Assembly: GCF_020982545.1 (NCBI RefSeq)
Contig: NZ_JAJKLK010000021.1
Location: forward strand, 186,001 to 250,000
Source of the DNA: Streptomyces sp. MNU76
GTDB taxonomy: Bacteria; Actinomycetota; Actinomycetes; Streptomycetales; Streptomycetaceae
Length of the DNA: 64,000 bases
Direction: 5' to 3'
The notes below the pieces were generated by a model, which worked only from the letters and a program-made list of their open reading frames with translations, ran no database searches and had not been told where the DNA came from. Shown piece by piece: positions 34,724 to 43,781 of the stretch (the stretch's first letter is position 1; each line of letters opens with the position of its first letter). The translations under genes and the position numbers were made by a program.

Positions 34724-35890
34724 CTACGTCACCTCCAGCTCCAGGATCTTGTCGTCGCCCTCCTCCGGGGAACCACGGCCGTCCGTCTCGCTGGTCACCA
34801 GCCAGAGCTTGTCACCGCCGGCGGAGACCACGGTGCGGAGTCGGCCGTAGTCGCCCTCCAGGAAGGCCTGCGGCTCGGCGGCGGTCTCGGTGCCGTCGAG
34901 GGGGATGCGCCACAGCCGCTGGCCGCGCAGGCCCGCCATCCAGACCGAACCCTCCGCTATGGCGATCCCGCTCGGGGAGGCCTCCTCCGTGCTCCACACG
35001 GCCACCGGGTCGACATAGCCGGACTCGCCGCCCTCACCCTCCACCTCCGGCCAGCCGTAGTTCCCACCGGGGCGGATGTGGTTCAGCTCGTCCCAGGTGT
35101 TCTGGCCGAACTCCGAGGCGAACAGGCGCTGTTCGGAGTCCCATGCGAGGCCCTGGACATTGCGGTGGCCGTAGGAGTAGACGACGGAGTCGTCGAAGGG
35201 GTTGCCCGGAGCGGGCTGTCCCTCCGGGGTCATACGGAGGATCTTGCCGCCGAGGGACTTCTTGTCCTGGGCCAGGGGGCCCTCGTACCGTTCGCCCGTG
35301 CTCGCGTACAGCATCCGGTCGGGGCCGAAGGCGAGGCGGCCGCCGTTGTGGTTGGTGCCCTTGGGGATGCCGCGGAGGATGGTGTCGGGGGCGCCGAGCT
35401 GTTCGCCGGCCGGCTTCTCGGGGTTGTACAGCATCCGCACGATGCGGTTGTCGGACTCCGAGGTGAAGTACGCGTAGATCATGTGGTCGGAGGCGTACTC
35501 CGGGGAGACGGCGATGCCCATGAGGCCGCCCTCGCCCGCCGGGGCGACGCCGGGCACCTCGCCGAGCTCGGTCCGCTTGCCGGTCTTCTCGTCGATTCTG
35601 CTGATCGTGGCCTCGTCACGGGAGGAGACGAGGAGGCCGCCCTCGGGGAGGGGCGCGAGGCCCCAGGGGGTGTCGAGATCCTCGGCGACGGTGCGGACGA
35701 CCTTCACCGAGCCCTTCGCCGGGGGCGCCTCGTCCGCCGCCCGGTCGGGCGGGGACGAACCGGCACTGCTGCTGCTCGGGGGTGAGCTGCCGGCCGCGTC
35801 CGGCTTCTCTCCGTCCTCGGAGGAGCAGCCGGTCGTCACCAGGAGCACGGCTGCGGCCAACGCGGCCGTCACCACTCGACGTTGCACCAT
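34724..35890 (-). CDS. PQQ-type sugar dehydrogenase-like lipoprotein
   Basis: A 388-residue exported six-bladed beta-propeller of the glucose/sorbosone dehydrogenase family. The signal peptide ends in the lipobox TTGC with Cys22, followed by a Ser/Pro-rich tether. Family blocks are LDTPWGLAPLPEGGLLVSSRD, GLMGIAVSPEY, KGTNHNGGRLAFGPDRMLYASTG, YSYGHRNVQGLAWD and EFGQNTWDELNHIRPGGNYGWP. Related proteins oxidise sugars with PQQ at the cell surface; cofactor use here is unproven. ATG 35890 has AAGGGA five bases upstream. A GATGCC repeat lies about 90 bp before the start. Confidence 0.82.
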   Translation of the reverse strand: MVQRRVVTAALAAAVLLVTTGCSSEDGEKPDAAGSSPPSSSSAGSSPPDRAADEAPPAKGSVKVVRTVAEDLDTPWGLAPLPEGGLLVSSRDEATISRIDEKTGKRTELGEVPGVAPAGEGGLMGIAVSPEYASDHMIYAYFTSESDNRIVRMLYNPEKPAGEQLGAPDTILRGIPKGTNHNGGRLAFGPDRMLYASTGERYEGPLAQDKKSLGGKILRMTPEGQPAPGNPFDDSVVYSYGHRNVQGLAWDSEQRLFASEFGQNTWDELNHIRPGGNYGWPEVEGEGGESGYVDPVAVWSTEEASPSGIAIAEGSVWMAGLRGQRLWRIPLDGTETAAEPQAFLEGDYGRLRTVVSAGGDKLWLVTSETDGRGSPEEGDDKILELEVT

Positions 35891-35980
35891 CACGATCCCT
35901 TCGGCGTGGAACTTCTACTTGTCTTACACCGCGAGTGCCCCACAAGTTCCACCTCCGCCCGAACCAGCGGATCTTTCACC

Positions 35981-36028
35981 GATGCCGATGCCGATGCCGA
36001 TGCCGATGCCGATGCCGATGCCGATGCC
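35981..36028. repeat. GATGCC hexanucleotide repeat, eight copies
   Basis: Eight perfect tandem copies of GATGCC lie 91 bp upstream of the sugar-dehydrogenase start and 17 bp beyond the reductase stop. The tract is outside both genes, so length variation would alter the spacing of upstream elements rather than a protein. Confidence 0.9.
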
Positions 36029-36044
36029 AGGCCCGGGGTGGGCC

Positions 36045-37043
36045 TCAGTCCCAGGATCCCCGCGCGGGCGGAAGGCCCGCCACCTCGGCCAGGTCCTCCG
36101 GGGTCAGGCGCAGCGCGTGGGCCGCCGCGTTCTCCGTCACCCACCGCGCCTGCTTCGTGCCCGGCACCGGGACCACATGGGGCCCGAGGGACAGGATCCA
36201 GGCCAGGGCGACCTGGGCCGGGGTCACCTCCGCCCCGTGCCGGGCCGCGACCCGGCGCAGGCCGACGACGAGGGGCTGGTTGGCCGCCATCATCTCCGCG
36301 GTGAAGCGGGGGTGGCGGGCACGGAGGTCGTCCGGCTCGAAGCCCCCGCCCGGTGTCAGGGTGCCGGTGAGGAAACCGTTCCCCAGAGGCATGGCAGCGA
36401 GAAAACCGATGCCGCGGGCCACGCACCAGGGGAGGAGGGTGTCCAGGGCCTCCCGCGACCAGACCGACAACTCCGCCTGCACCGCGCTCACCGGGAAGAC
36501 CTGCTGGACCCGCTGGAGCTGGCGCAGCGTGGTGTCGTGCACGCCCGCCCCCGGCCGCCGGCCCGCCCGCGCGCCCACCGCGCAGAGGCCCAACGCCCGC
36601 ACCTTCCCGGCCTGTACGAGTTCCGCCATCGCACCCCATGTCTCCTCCACGGGCACCTCGGGGTCCGCCCGATGGAGCTGGTAGAGGTCGATGACATCGG
36701 TCTGGAGCCGGCGCAGGGAGGCGTCACAGGCACGCTTCACATAGCCGGGACGGCCGTTGGCCACGATGTGCTGCTCGCCCACCAGCAGGCCCACCTTGGT
36801 GGAGACGAAGGCCTCCGCGCGGCGCTCCTTCAGTACCCGGCCCACCAGCAGCTCATTGGTGAAGGGGCCGTACATGTCGGCCGTGTCCAGCAGTGTGGTG
36901 CCGAGGTCGAGGGCCCGGTGCACCGTCCGCATCGACTCGTCGCCCCGTTGCCGTGACCCGGTGTACGCCCAGCTCATCGGCATGCACCCGAGTCCTACGG
37001 CCCCCACCTCGAGCGTCGCCGCGCCGATCGTCCTGCGCTCCAC
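36045..37043 (-). CDS. Aldo/keto reductase
   Basis: A 332-residue NADPH-dependent oxidoreductase with an (alpha/beta)8 barrel. The catalytic tetrad is visible: Asp and Tyr in LDTADMYG, Lys in STKVGLLV and His in LYQLHRAD. The cofactor end has VPVPGTKQARWVTENAAA. The substrate is unknown. GTG at 37043 gives the usual start before RRTIGAATLEVGAVGLGCM, with GGGAGGG about 11 bases upstream. It is divergent from the hydroxyacid dehydrogenase, and the reductase stop is close to the GATGCC repeat. Confidence 0.85.
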   Translation of the reverse strand: MERRTIGAATLEVGAVGLGCMPMSWAYTGSRQRGDESMRTVHRALDLGTTLLDTADMYGPFTNELLVGRVLKERRAEAFVSTKVGLLVGEQHIVANGRPGYVKRACDASLRRLQTDVIDLYQLHRADPEVPVEETWGAMAELVQAGKVRALGLCAVGARAGRRPGAGVHDTTLRQLQRVQQVFPVSAVQAELSVWSREALDTLLPWCVARGIGFLAAMPLGNGFLTGTLTPGGGFEPDDLRARHPRFTAEMMAANQPLVVGLRRVAARHGAEVTPAQVALAWILSLGPHVVPVPGTKQARWVTENAAAHALRLTPEDLAEVAGLPPARGSWD

Positions 37044-37119
37044 CTGGTCGTGACCCTCCCTCTCCCGAACCCCCAACCTAACCTCTGCCGTAGCGGGTAC
37101 CTGACATAGCCTCCGGAGC

Positions 37120-38121
37120 ATGACTGCTGACGCGACTGCCCACCCGGTCCCGGACGTGACCGCCGACGTGTGGCTCTCCATCCCGCCGGACGAGATCGAA
37201 GGGCTCCCGCAGGGCCCCAACTACCTCTTCTGGGACGGGGGCGAGGACGGCACACAGCCCTACCCGGGCGACCCCGCCGACTGCGTCCTCTACGTGGTCC
37301 CCTACATGAAGCGCCGGGGAGTGGCGGGCAACCCGCTGGCGTCCATGCGGAGCCTGCGGGTCGTCCAGACGCTCACCGCGGGGGTCGACGACATCACCGC
37401 CCGGCTGTCGGTGGTCGCTCCCGGTGTCCAGCTGTGCAACGCCCGCGGAGTGCACGAGGCCAGCACGGCCGAACTCGCGCTCACCCTGACCCTCGCCTCG
37501 CTGCGCGGCGTCCCCGACTTCGTCAGGGCCCAGCAACAGGAGCGCTGGACGGGCGACTTCCGCCCCGCGCTCGCCGACAGGACCGTGCTGATCGTCGGTT
37601 ACGGCGCGATCGGCGCCGCCATCGAGGAACGGCTCGTACCCTTCGAGGTGGCGCGGGTGGCGCGCGTCGCGCGCTCTGAGCGCACCACGGCGCGCGGACC
37701 GGTGCATTCGTTCACCGAACTGCCCTCCCTGCTGCCGCAGGCGGATGTCGTGATCCTGTCCACGCCTCTCACGGAACAGACGAAAGGCCTGGTCAACGCC
37801 GATTTCCTGGCCCATATGAAGAACGGGGCCCTCTTGGTGAATGTTGCCCGCGGAGGCGTCGTCGACACCAAGGCACTGCTGGCGGAACTGGACAACGGCA
37901 GGATCACCGCGGCGCTCGACGTCACCGACCCCGAGCCGCTGCCGCCCGGGCACCCGCTCTGGCGCGCGCCCGGGGTGCTCATCAGCCCGCACGTCGGCGG
38001 CCCCACGTCGGCCTTCCTGCCGCGTGCCAAAAGGCTGTTGGTGGACCAGTTGGGGCGTTTCGTGAACCGGGAGCCACTGCGCAACGTGGTCCTTACGACA
38101 GGCGAGACGGACGACGCGTAA
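37120..38121 (+). CDS. D-isomer 2-hydroxyacid dehydrogenase
   Basis: A 333-residue NAD(P)-dependent enzyme. The Rossmann motif is LIVGYGAIGAAIE; the catalytic Arg is in NVARGGVVDT, Glu in DVTDPEPLPPGHPLW and His in ISPHVGGPT. The residue after the second strand (ARVARSERT) suggests NADP. Its catalytic domain differs from SerA and lacks an ACT domain, so it is not a second phosphoglycerate dehydrogenase; glyoxylate/hydroxypyruvate-type substrates are possible. A CGGAG lies just two bases before the ATG, an unusually short distance. Confidence 0.85.
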   Translation: MTADATAHPVPDVTADVWLSIPPDEIEGLPQGPNYLFWDGGEDGTQPYPGDPADCVLYVVPYMKRRGVAGNPLASMRSLRVVQTLTAGVDDITARLSVVAPGVQLCNARGVHEASTAELALTLTLASLRGVPDFVRAQQQERWTGDFRPALADRTVLIVGYGAIGAAIEERLVPFEVARVARVARSERTTARGPVHSFTELPSLLPQADVVILSTPLTEQTKGLVNADFLAHMKNGALLVNVARGGVVDTKALLAELDNGRITAALDVTDPEPLPPGHPLWRAPGVLISPHVGGPTSAFLPRAKRLLVDQLGRFVNREPLRNVVLTTGETDDA

Positions 38122-38513
38122 TCCACTTCGGGCACCCTCCGCATTCCTTCGGAAGCGGAACGTGCTCGTTTTGCCGCAGATGCTCACTGAGCGTAGAGGG
38201 ACTATGTCCCTGAGTGACGAGACTGGTGTATCGTCCCCGACAGGGGCTGCGCCGCGCATCGTTCGGCGCCGGGGACGGACTTGAGACAGCGAGGGGGGCG
38301 ACGGGCGATGCACGGCCTATGGACGAACGATCCGACGCGGCGGAGCCGCCGACGGCGGCCCTGGCGAGCTGCGACGCGGAGGCACCCGCACGGGAGCCAC
38401 GGCGGTCGCGGCGGTCACGGTCAGTACCGCAGGCACAGCAGCCGCAGAAAGCACACGCACCCGACGCAGCGCGACCGGCGGGACACGGGAGTGGTGCTCA
38501 CCGGGGAGACCCC
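38122..38513. other. Upstream region of the GGDEF gene
   Basis: These 392 bp hold no supported gene. The reading frame of the downstream protein is open from GTG 38214, but the segment is arginine-rich and lacks ribosome sites until 38503. An AGGGAC-TAT-GTCCCT inverted repeat at 38197-38211 overlaps a BldD-like site at 38205-38217. The rest is GC-rich and without recognisable signals. Confidence 0.5.
38205..38217. promoter_or_regulatory. BldD-box-like site
   Basis: TGTCCCTGAGTGA fits the published BldD consensus TNACNCWGNGTNA at all fixed positions but one (T for A at position 3). A weaker second match, TCACTGAGCGTAG, lies at about 38184-38196. BldD with c-di-GMP represses several diguanylate cyclase genes in Streptomyces, so a site ahead of a GGDEF gene is plausible. 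Confidence 0.45.
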
Positions 38514-41500
38514 GTGAGCACCCGCCCGACCACCGCCTCCACGCTGGACCGCACGCTCCGGGCCGCCAGGCCGCTGTCCGGGGCGCAGTCGACCGGCGGG
38601 CGGTCGCCCCGCCGTGGCGGCGCGAGCCTGCGGGCCCAGCTCGTCCTCGCCCTGCTCTGCGCGGCCTACGCCGTCGGTGCCGCGTTCGGCTGGGGCAATG
38701 AGAAAGTCGCCCTCTTCATGGGCGACTTCGGGCTCAGCGCCGCCGCGGGGGCCGCGGCCGTCTCCTGCTTCCGCTACGCGCGCAGCCGCCGCAGCCGCTT
38801 TCGACCCGCCTGGCTGCTGTTCGCCCTCTCCTCCGCGATGGCGGCCCTGGGCAACGGCGTCTGGGGGTGGTACGAGGTCGTCCTGGAGCGGCCCGTGCCC
38901 GAGCCGAGCTACGCGGACCTGTTCTTCCTCTGCTTCGCGCCACCCGCCATCGTCGGCCTGCTGGTGCTGGCCAAGAGGCCGGTGACCAAGGCCGGCTGGG
39001 TCTGCCTCGTCCTGGACTCCTGGCTCATCGGCGGTTCCCTGGTCACCCTCTCCTGGAGCCTCGCGCTCGCCCAGAACGCGCAGCTGGAGGACTCCAACAC
39101 CGCGCACACCGCGCTCTCGCTGGCCTACCCGCTGCTCGACATCGCCCTGGTCAGCATGGTGCTCGCCCTGCACTTCCGCCGGTCCTCGATGCACCGCTCC
39201 GCGGTCAACACGGCGATCGGCGCCCTCGCGCTCACCGTGATGTGCGACGCCCTGTTCACCTCGCCCCTGGTGCACACCAGCTACCAGTCCGGTCAGCTCC
39301 TCGACGCCGGCTGGTTCGCGGGCTCCCTGCTCCTCGCCTACGCCCCTTGGACCGGCCAGCGCGGTGGACAGACGGACGAGGGCGGGCACGGGCGCGTGGT
39401 GCACGAGCACATCCCCGGCCAGCGGCCCGACGTGCGCGCGGCACACCGCCACGAGGCGCAGCCGGGCCACCGGCACGACGGCGCTCAGGGAGGGCACGTC
39501 CATGTGCTCCTCCAGGGAGGAGGTCACAGTCGCTATCCGGCCAACCGCCCCATCGCCGGATCCCTGGCCGCGCTCACTCCGTACCTGGCCGCCGCCGTCT
39601 GCACCCTGGGCATCCTCTACAACGTCCTCAACGGCCGCAGCGTCGACCGCGTGGTGCTCATCACCGCCTGCACCGTCGTGCTCGCCCTCGTCGTCCGCCA
39701 GGGCATCATGCTTCTGGACAACATCACCCTCACCCAGGAACTGGCCCAGAAGGAGAACCACTTCCGCTCCCTGGTCCAGGGCTCCAGCGACGTCATCATG
39801 ATCGCCGCGCCGAACGGCATCCTGCGCTACGTCAGCCCGGCCGCCGCCGGGGTCTACGGACGCCCCGCGGAGGATCTCGTCGGCAAGGAGCTGGCCTCGA
39901 TCATCCACCCCGAGGACCTCGGCTGCGTGGTCCACGAGGTGCGCCGCTTCCTCGCCGCCGACCCCGCAGAGGAGCCCACCACCCGTATCGAGTGCCGGTT
40001 CAAGGCCGGCGGCGGGGGCACCTCCCGGTCGAGCGAGGCCGGGAGCGGGGGAGGCTGGCTGAACGTGGAGTCCACGGTCAACCGCCACCACGGCGGCCTC
40101 ATCTTCAACAGCCGGGACGTGACCGAAAGAGTGCGCCTGCAGGCCCAGCTGCAGCACAACGCCGAGCACGACCCGCTCACCGACCTGCCCAACCGCGCCC
40201 TGTTCACCAAGCGTGTCCAGCAGGCCCTCTCCGGCCGCCGCTCCTCCGACCGGGGCGTAGCCCTGCGCAACACCGCGGTCCTCTTCATCGACCTCGACGG
40301 GTTCAAGGCCGTCAACGACACCATCGGGCACCAGGCCGGGGACGAACTGCTCGTCCAGGCCGCCCGCAGACTCCAGGACGCCGTCCGGCAGGGGGACACC
40401 GCCTCCCGCCTCGGCGGGGACGAGTTCGCGGCCCTGATCGTCGGTGACGGGTCCCGCGACCGCGCCGCCCGGGAACAGCACATCCTGGAGCTCGCCGACC
40501 GGCTCAGGGTCGCCCTCTCGCAGCCGTACACCATCGACGGCAACGACGTCCGGGTGGCCGCCTCCATCGGGGTCTCCTTCGCCGAGCCCGGCCTCGGCGC
40601 GGGCGAGCTGCTGCGCAACGCCGACCTCGCCATGTACCGGGCCAAGGCGTCCGGCAAGGGCCGCGTCGAGTTGTACAAGCCGCAGATGCAGCAGGACGTC
40701 GTTCGCAAGGCCGAGCTGGCCACCCGGCTGCGGGCCGCGCTGCACGACGGCGAGTTCATGCTGCTGAACCAGCCCGTCGTGGAGCTGGAGACCGGCCGGA
40801 TCTCGTCGGTCGCCACGGCGGCCCGATGGCGCTCGTCCCAGGGTGTGCTGTTCACGCCCGCCGAGTTCCTGCGGGTCTCCGAGGGCAGCGACAAGACCGC
40901 CGAACTGGGCCGCTGGATGCTGGAACAGGCCGTCGAGCAGGCCGCCGACCGCCTCACCAACGGCCTCAACGTCCCGGTGTCCGTCCGGATGAGCGCCCGG
41001 CGCCTGCTGGACCGCTCGCTGCCCCCGGGCTCGGTGGAGGCGCTCCTGACCCGCCACGGACTGCCCTCCGGCTCCCTGGTGGTCGAGCTCTCCGACACCG
41101 AGCTCAAGGGCCCGCTCGACGAACTGGAGCGCCGCCTGCACCATCTGCGGCGGCTCGGGATCCGGGTCGCCCTGGACGGCCTCGGCAGCGGCCACGCGGC
41201 CATCACGGCACTGCGCCGGCTCCCGGTCGACGTATTGAAGCTGGACCGAAGCCTCGTCGAGGGCATCGTGGAGTCCACCCGACTGCACAAGATCACCCGG
41301 GGGCTGTTGCGTATCGCCGACGACCTGGGGCTCCAGTCCGTCGCCGACGGCGTCGACCTGCCCGAGCAGGTGGTGGTCCTGCGCGCCATGGGTTGCACCC
41401 ACGGCCAGGGCGCGGCCTTCTCCGGACCGCTGGACGAGTACCGGCTCCGCCGGGCCCTCTCCCTCGGGCACTACCCGGTGCCCGGAGGGCCCGCCGAACC

Positions 41501-41653
41501 GGCGTTCGCGGGTGGCGCGAGAGAGCCCGAGGGACGTGTCGGGGGTGAGCGGGCATGGCGGGGCGCGGGGTGTACACAAGTGGTGTACCCGCTGTCTACG
41601 GAGGCGGAAGTGCCCTTCGCTCACATAATGAGACTCCCGTCCCACCCGCTTGA
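38514..41653 (+). CDS. Membrane PAS-GGDEF protein with degenerate EAL domain
   Basis: About nine hydrophobic segments (residues 35-415) are broken by a His-rich loop near 290-340, followed by a PAS domain (HFRSLVQGSSDVIMIA), GGDEF at 634-638 (LGGDEFAAL) and an EAL-like domain. The EAL domain has lost its key residues: VATAARW replaces EAL, VRMSARR replaces VNxS, and ALDGLGSGHA replaces DDFGTGYSS. It should make c-di-GMP and perhaps bind but not cleave it. GTG 38514 follows GGGGAG. The frame stays open to 41903 through the ilv leader, but the likely true end (ALRSHNETPVPPA, stop 41653) is one frame off, implying a lost base near 41540-41575. Confidence 0.78.
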
Positions 41654-41686
41654 CACGTGGTGCGCGCGAGGGAGAGGGTCAGTGCC

Positions 41687-41728
41687 ATGCGCACCCGAAT
41701 CCTCGTACTTGGAAAGCGCGTCGGCTGA
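41687..41728 (+). CDS. ilvB leader peptide
   Basis: ATG 41687 encodes MRTRILVLGKRVG and a stop. The Ile-Leu-Val-Leu run (41699-41710) is the signature of a branched-chain amino-acid attenuator: shortage of any of these charged tRNAs stalls the ribosome there. GGGAGAGGG lies 8-10 bases ahead. A terminator hairpin with six T follows 57 bp later and ilvB begins 166 bp after the leader stop. Confidence 0.88.
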   Translation: MRTRILVLGKRVG

Positions 41729-41784
41729 AGCTGGGACCCACCGGACGGCGATCCGGAATCCCCAGCGACCGTACCCGACGCGCT
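41715..41784 (+). promoter_or_regulatory. Long-range pairing in the ilvB leader
   Basis: AGCGCGTCGG at 41715-41724, inside the last codons of the leader peptide, is the exact complement of CCGACGCGCT at 41775-41784, which ends one base before the terminator stem. A ribosome finishing the peptide would cover the first half, and one stalled at ILVL would reach its edge. This is the best visible candidate for the switch between leader structures. Confidence 0.55.
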
Positions 41785-41819
41785 CCCCTCGCTTGCCTCG
41801 TGGCAAGGAGGGGTTTTTT
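41785..41819 (+). terminator. ilvB attenuator (intrinsic terminator)
   Basis: CCCCTC-G-CTTGCC pairs with GGCAAG-GAGGGG around TCGT with one bulged G, followed by TTTTTT at 41814-41819. A classic T-tract is rare in this GC-rich genome, supporting a real conditional terminator before ilvB. Confidence 0.9.
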
Positions 41820-41893
41820 GTTGCACGGGCACCAGTCGGCGTGAGCCGCACACCGCACGAACCTCGCAAAACACCCTCAGCATCGAGAAGAGA

Positions 41894-43756
41894 ATGCCGA
41901 TGACCGAGCAGGCCACCGGGGCCCACCATCCGCAGCCGCGGCCCCGATCCGGAGGACCGACCACCCCCGTCGAGCACGTCACGGGTGCGCAGTCCCTCAT
42001 CCGCTCGCTTGAGGAGGTCGGGGCCGACACCGTATTCGGCATCCCCGGGGGCACCATCCTGCCGGCGTACGACCCGATGATGGACTCCAAGCGGGTGCGG
42101 CACGTGCTGGTCCGCCACGAGCAGGGCGCCGGCCACGCGGCCACCGGTTACGCGCAGGCCACCGGCAAGGTCGGGGTGTGCATGGCGACGTCCGGGCCGG
42201 GCGCCACCAACCTGGTCACCCCGATCGCGGACGCGCACATGGACTCCGTCCCGCTGGTCGCGATCACCGGACAGGTCGTGTCGAAGGCGATCGGTACGGA
42301 CGCCTTCCAGGAGGCGGACATCGTCGGCATCACCATGCCGATCACCAAGCACAGCTTCCTCGTCACCAAGGCGGAGGACATCCCCAAGGCCATCGCGCAG
42401 GCGTTCCACATCGCCTCCACCGGCCGTCCCGGCCCGGTCCTGGTCGACATCCCCAAGGACATCCTCCAGGCGAAGACCACCTTCAGCTGGCCGCCCGCCA
42501 TGGACCTGCCCGGCTACCGGCCCGTCACCAAGCCGCACGCCAAGCAGATCCGCGAGGCCGCCAAGCTGATCACCGCCGCCAAGCGGCCCGTGCTGTACGT
42601 CGGCGGCGGTGTCCTCAAGGCGCGGGCCACGGCCGAGCTGAAGGTGCTGGCCGAACTGACCGGCGCCCCCGTCACCACCACGCTGATGGCGCTCGGCGCG
42701 TTCCCCGACAGCCACCCGCAGCACCTGGGCATGCCCGGTATGCACGGCTCGGTGGCCGCGGTCACCGGCCTGCAGAAAGCCGACCTGATCGTCGCGCTCG
42801 GCGCCCGCTTCGACGACCGGGTCACCGGCAAGCTGGACAGCTTCGCGCCGTTCGCCAAGATCGTCCACGCGGACATCGACCCGGCGGAGATCGGCAAGAA
42901 CCGTGCGGCCGACGTGCCGATCGTGGGTGACGCCCGCGAGGTCATCGCCGACCTCATCCAGGCGGTGCAGAAGGAGCACAGCGAGGGCGGACAGGGCGGA
43001 CAGGGCGACTACAGCGCTTGGTGGAAGGACCTCAACCGCTGGCGCGAGACCTACCCGCTCGGCTACGACCAGCCCGCCGACGGTTCGCTCTCCCCGCAGG
43101 CGGTCATCGAGCGCATCGGTCAGCTCGCGCCCGAGGGCACGATCTTCACGGCGGGCGTCGGCCAGCACCAGATGTGGGCCGCCCACTTCATCCAGTACGA
43201 GAAGCCCGCCACCTGGCTGAACTCCGGCGGCGCCGGAACGATGGGGTACGCGGTGCCGGCCGCCATGGGTGCCAAGGCCGGCGCCCCGGACCGGACCGTC
43301 TGGGCGGTCGACGGCGACGGCTGCTTCCAGATGACCAACCAGGAACTGACCACCTGCGCCCTGAACAACATCCCGATCAAGGTCGCCATCATCAACAACG
43401 GCGCCCTCGGCATGGTGCGCCAGTGGCAGACGCTGTTCTACAACCAGCGCTACTCCAACACCGTGCTGCACAGCGGTCCGGACGACATCAACCCCAACGC
43501 CCGCGGCACCCGCGTCCCCGACTTCGTCAAGCTGTCGGAGGCCATGGGCTGTTACGCCATCCGCTGCGAGTCCCCGGACGACCTCGACAAGGTCATCGAG
43601 GAGGCGAACTCGATCAACGACCGCCCGGTCGTCGTCGACTTCGTCGTGCACGAGGACGCGATGGTGTGGCCGATGGTCGCCGCCGGCACCTCCAACGACA
43701 CGATCATGGCCGCCCGGGACGTCCGCCCCGACTTCGGCGACAACGAAGACGACTGA
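41894..43756 (+). CDS. ilvB: Acetolactate synthase large subunit
   Basis: A 620-residue ThDP- and FAD-dependent enzyme joining two pyruvates, or pyruvate and 2-oxobutyrate, in the first common step of branched-chain synthesis. The N-terminal activating Glu is in VRHEQGAGHAA, the FAD domain has ARFDDRVTG, and the ThDP motif begins VDGDGCFQMT and ends IINNGALGM. A second ATG at 41900 is also possible. A Gly-rich linker (EGGQGGQGD) precedes the ThDP domain. Expression is probably set by the leader attenuator upstream; ilvN follows after 25 bp. Confidence 0.96.
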   Translation: MPMTEQATGAHHPQPRPRSGGPTTPVEHVTGAQSLIRSLEEVGADTVFGIPGGTILPAYDPMMDSKRVRHVLVRHEQGAGHAATGYAQATGKVGVCMATSGPGATNLVTPIADAHMDSVPLVAITGQVVSKAIGTDAFQEADIVGITMPITKHSFLVTKAEDIPKAIAQAFHIASTGRPGPVLVDIPKDILQAKTTFSWPPAMDLPGYRPVTKPHAKQIREAAKLITAAKRPVLYVGGGVLKARATAELKVLAELTGAPVTTTLMALGAFPDSHPQHLGMPGMHGSVAAVTGLQKADLIVALGARFDDRVTGKLDSFAPFAKIVHADIDPAEIGKNRAADVPIVGDAREVIADLIQAVQKEHSEGGQGGQGDYSAWWKDLNRWRETYPLGYDQPADGSLSPQAVIERIGQLAPEGTIFTAGVGQHQMWAAHFIQYEKPATWLNSGGAGTMGYAVPAAMGAKAGAPDRTVWAVDGDGCFQMTNQELTTCALNNIPIKVAIINNGALGMVRQWQTLFYNQRYSNTVLHSGPDDINPNARGTRVPDFVKLSEAMGCYAIRCESPDDLDKVIEEANSINDRPVVVDFVVHEDAMVWPMVAAGTSNDTIMAARDVRPDFGDNEDD

Positions 43757-43781
43757 GAGCCGTAGGTAAAGGAACCCGACC

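Noticed and set aside
38421..41645. A 1,074-codon minus-strand frame opposite the GGDEF gene
   Set aside because: No domain or codon bias; mirrors the GC-biased coding strand opposite.
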